DNA from: DATJGR01 sp963735085
Lineage (GTDB): Bacteria; Pseudomonadota; Gammaproteobacteria; Pseudomonadales; Azotimanducaceae
NCBI GenBank assembly: GCA_963735085.1
Contig: CAVTJP010000010.1
Location: forward strand, 124,001-188,000
Reading direction: 5' to 3'
DNA: 64,000 nt
A program made the translations under genes and the position numbers. The stretch's first letter is position 1, and each line of letters opens with the position of its first letter. The notes beneath the pieces are model-generated. The model did not search any database. It was given only the letters and a program-made list of their open reading frames with translations, and had not been told where the DNA came from. Of this stretch, positions 62,195 through 64,000 are shown piece after piece.

Positions 62195-64000
62195 CGCGGT
62201 TCAACGATTTCGTCATCAAGTTCGCCAACGTCAACGGCTCGGGTTCCGCGAGCGCGAATGGCATGTTCGCGAAAGCGGTGTTTCGAATGGGCGTACCGGT
62301 CGGCACGCGCAATATTTTCCCGTCGAACATCCAGGGCTTGCCGACCTGGTTCGAGGTGCGCGTCAGCGAGCGTGGCTATATCGGCCGCCGTGACGGCGTG
62401 GACATCATGGTGGCGATGAACGCCGAGACGTATGCGGAAGACGTTGCCAGCCTGGTTCCAGGTGGTTTCCTGCTCTACGACAACTCGCGACCGCGGCCGG
62501 CTGAACTCGCGCGCAGCGACGTCGTCGACGTTGGCATTCCAATTTCGACGTTGCTGCTGTCTGAGTTTACCGATCCGAAGCAGCGGCAGTTGTTCAAAAA
62601 TATCGTCTATGTCGGTGCACTGTCGGAATTGATCAACATCGATTTCGACGTGCTCACCGGAATGGTTTCGGAGCAATACAAAGGAAAAGACGCGCTGATC
62701 AAGCCGAACCTGCACGCGCTGGAGATCGGCCGCAGCTATGCGCGCACTTATCTGAGCGCGCCGCTGCCGGTACAACTGCGGCGTAGCAACGCCGTTGGCG
62801 ACAAGATCATGATCGAAGGCAACACCGCATCCGCGCTCGGCGCGGTTTATGGTGGCGCTACCGTGTGCGCGTGGTATCCGATTACGCCGTCCACATCGGT
62901 CGCCGAAGCGTTCGAACGTTATGCGAATCGCTTCCGCATCGACAAAACATCCGGCAAAAGGAAATTTGCCATCATGCAGGCGGAAGACGAACTCGCCGCA
63001 ATCGGCATGGTCATCGGCGCGGCGTGGAACGGTGCGCGCGCGTTCACGGCGACCAGTGGCCCCGGCGTATCACTGATGAGTGAGTTTCTCGGGCTTGCGT
63101 ATTTCGCGGAAATCCCCACGGTACTGATCGACGTGCAGCGGGCCGGCCCGTCGACCGGCATGCCAACGCGCACCCAGCAGGCAGACGTGATGTCGGCGGT
63201 GTACGCATCGCACGGTGACACGAAGCACGTCGTGCTGATTCCGTCGACGCCCAAGGAATGCTTCGAGTTCTCGGCAGATGCGCTGGACCTCGCCGACCGG
63301 TTGCAGACGCCGGTGATCATATTGTCCGATCTGGAACTCGGCATGAACGAGGTGATGTCCGATCCGCTGGTGTGGGACGACACGCGCCGCTATGACCGTG
63401 GCAAGGTCTATCACGCGGACGATCTCGATCGCATAGAGAATTTCGGCCGCTATGTCGACGTCGATGGCGACGGCATTGGCTATCGGACCTATCCCGGTAC
63501 GCACCCATCGAAAGGCAGCTTCTTTACGCGCGGAACGTCGCGCGACGAGTACGCGCGCTACACCGAAGACCCAGTGGTGTATACGCAGAACATGAATCGG
63601 CTGCTTACGAAGTGGGAGACGGCCAAGACGCTGATACCGGCGCCGGTCATTCACGAGGCGTCGCCGCGGCGCGCCTACGGGATCATGTACTTCGGTACCA
63701 CGTTGACGCCGATGGCGGAAGCGCTCGACCTGCTCGAAGCGGACGGTATTCATCTGGATACGTTGCGCATCCGCGCAGTGCCGTTTCCGGATTCGGTGTT
63801 CGAGTTCATCGACTCACACGAACTGGTGTTCCTCGTGGAACAGAACCGCGACGCGCAGATGCGCATGATCCTCACCAACGAAGGCGAGCTCGACCCAGCC
63901 AAGATTGTGCCGGTGTGCTACTTCGGGGGTTTCTCGATCGCCGCGGAATTCATCCGTGGCGCGGTGGCGGAGTACTTTTCGATGAACAAGCTCGCGCGTA
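62191..64000 (+). CDS. korA: 2-oxoacid:acceptor oxidoreductase, alpha subunit (gamma-alpha fusion), 3' end outside window
   Basis: At least 603 residues, no stop before the window end. The N-terminal half (IKFANVNGSGSASANGMFAK, GLPTWFEVRVSERGYIGRR) is the gamma domain. The alpha domain has GATVCAWYPITPSTSVAEAF, AEDELAAIGMVIGAAWNGAR and TATSGPGVSLMSEFLGLAYF, then VDVQRAGPSTGMPTRTQQAD (ending at VLIDVQRAGPSTGMPT). This arrangement is usual for 2-oxoglutarate/2-oxoacid:ferredoxin oxidoreductases (KorA). The thiamine-diphosphate-binding beta subunit should follow downstream. It overlaps the flavoprotein gene by four bases, so both belong to one complex or pathway. Confidence 0.92.
   Translation, partial: MTRFNDFVIKFANVNGSGSASANGMFAKAVFRMGVPVGTRNIFPSNIQGLPTWFEVRVSERGYIGRRDGVDIMVAMNAETYAEDVASLVPGGFLLYDNSRPRPAELARSDVVDVGIPISTLLLSEFTDPKQRQLFKNIVYVGALSELINIDFDVLTGMVSEQYKGKDALIKPNLHALEIGRSYARTYLSAPLPVQLRRSNAVGDKIMIEGNTASALGAVYGGATVCAWYPITPSTSVAEAFERYANRFRIDKTSGKRKFAIMQAEDELAAIGMVIGAAWNGARAFTATSGPGVSLMSEFLGLAYFAEIPTVLIDVQRAGPSTGMPTRTQQADVMSAVYASHGDTKHVVLIPSTPKECFEFSADALDLADRLQTPVIILSDLELGMNEVMSDPLVWDDTRRYDRGKVYHADDLDRIENFGRYVDVDGDGIGYRTYPGTHPSKGSFFTRGTSRDEYARYTEDPVVYTQNMNRLLTKWETAKTLIPAPVIHEASPRRAYGIMYFGTTLTPMAEALDLLEADGIHLDTLRIRAVPFPDSVFEFIDSHELVFLVEQNRDAQMRMILTNEGELDPAKIVPVCYFGGFSIAAEFIRGAVAEYFSMNKLAR

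Noticed and set aside
1..64000. tRNA, rRNA or CRISPR array
   Set aside because: I found no cloverleaf-like gene, rRNA segment or regularly spaced direct repeats; the repeats seen are palindromes at irregular distances.

Overview
The window is a GC-rich chromosomal stretch from a bacterium, most likely a gammaproteobacterium. The main support is gene order: a small conserved protein gene between topA and lexA, hpt next to a methylthioinosine phosphorylase, csiV overlapping mfd, and a MoxR/Bat aerotolerance operon. A single-chain pyruvate carboxylase, pyruvate phosphate dikinase, a 2-oxoacid:acceptor oxidoreductase and an octahaem cytochrome suggest a free-living respiratory organism that recycles C3/C4 acids. 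I cannot name the genus. No rRNA, tRNA, CRISPR array, prophage or complete insertion sequence was seen.

Layout. 1-2519: the end of ppdK and an FMN-dependent lactate dehydrogenase. 2538-2651: the first copy of a large hairpin repeat. 2708-4513: methyltransferase, acetyltransferase and DUF1801 genes (minus). 4595-8950: octahaem/HEAT/TPR cytochrome, TSUP permease and haloalkane-dehalogenase-like hydrolase. 9003-11389: ammonium transporter and two small orphan proteins. 11488-16610: pyruvate carboxylase, amidohydrolase and NTF2-like protein. 16670-17956: a gene graveyard holding a frameshifted, truncated TIR-ATPase and a deleted glycoside hydrolase family 2 gene. 18018-21299: phosphoglycerol-transferase-like sulfatase, PAP2 phosphatase and lipoprotein. 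21312-25319: GAPDH, a conserved hypothetical, cysE and nadK. 25362-31591: MocA/XdhC pair, then rhomboid, DUF2797 and pepN. 31588-38463: moxR-DUF58-DUF4381-batA-batBC-batD. 38707-41076: pyrD and a second amtB. 41109-41474: a pair of hairpin repeats flanking another palindrome. 41497-46166: C39-like protein, GNAT, S9 peptidase and ddl, plus a divergent glutaredoxin-like gene. 46192-49574: tatD, slt and a universal stress protein, with a hairpin array between the last two. 49666-54025: topA region and lexA with two SOS boxes. 54074-54366: a second hairpin-repeat pair. 54483-64000: hpt, mtnP-like, csiV, mfd, then a GltD-like flavoprotein and korA cut by the window end.

How it fits together. Lactate dehydrogenase, PPDK and pyruvate carboxylase can move lactate and pyruvate toward PEP and oxaloacetate. 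The GltD-like iron-sulphur flavoprotein overlaps korA and probably passes electrons between NAD(P)H and the 2-oxoacid oxidoreductase. Several clusters concern the envelope: the Bat operon, Slt, CsiV, Ddl and the sulfatase/PAP2 pair.

The most unusual sequence feature is a family of five hairpins of about 111-120 bp. All share a conserved core, but their stem arms differ in sequence from copy to copy and still pair. Two loci carry them as matching head-to-head composites, and one of these contains an extra GGGTCAGA palindrome of about 62-65 bp that the other lacks.
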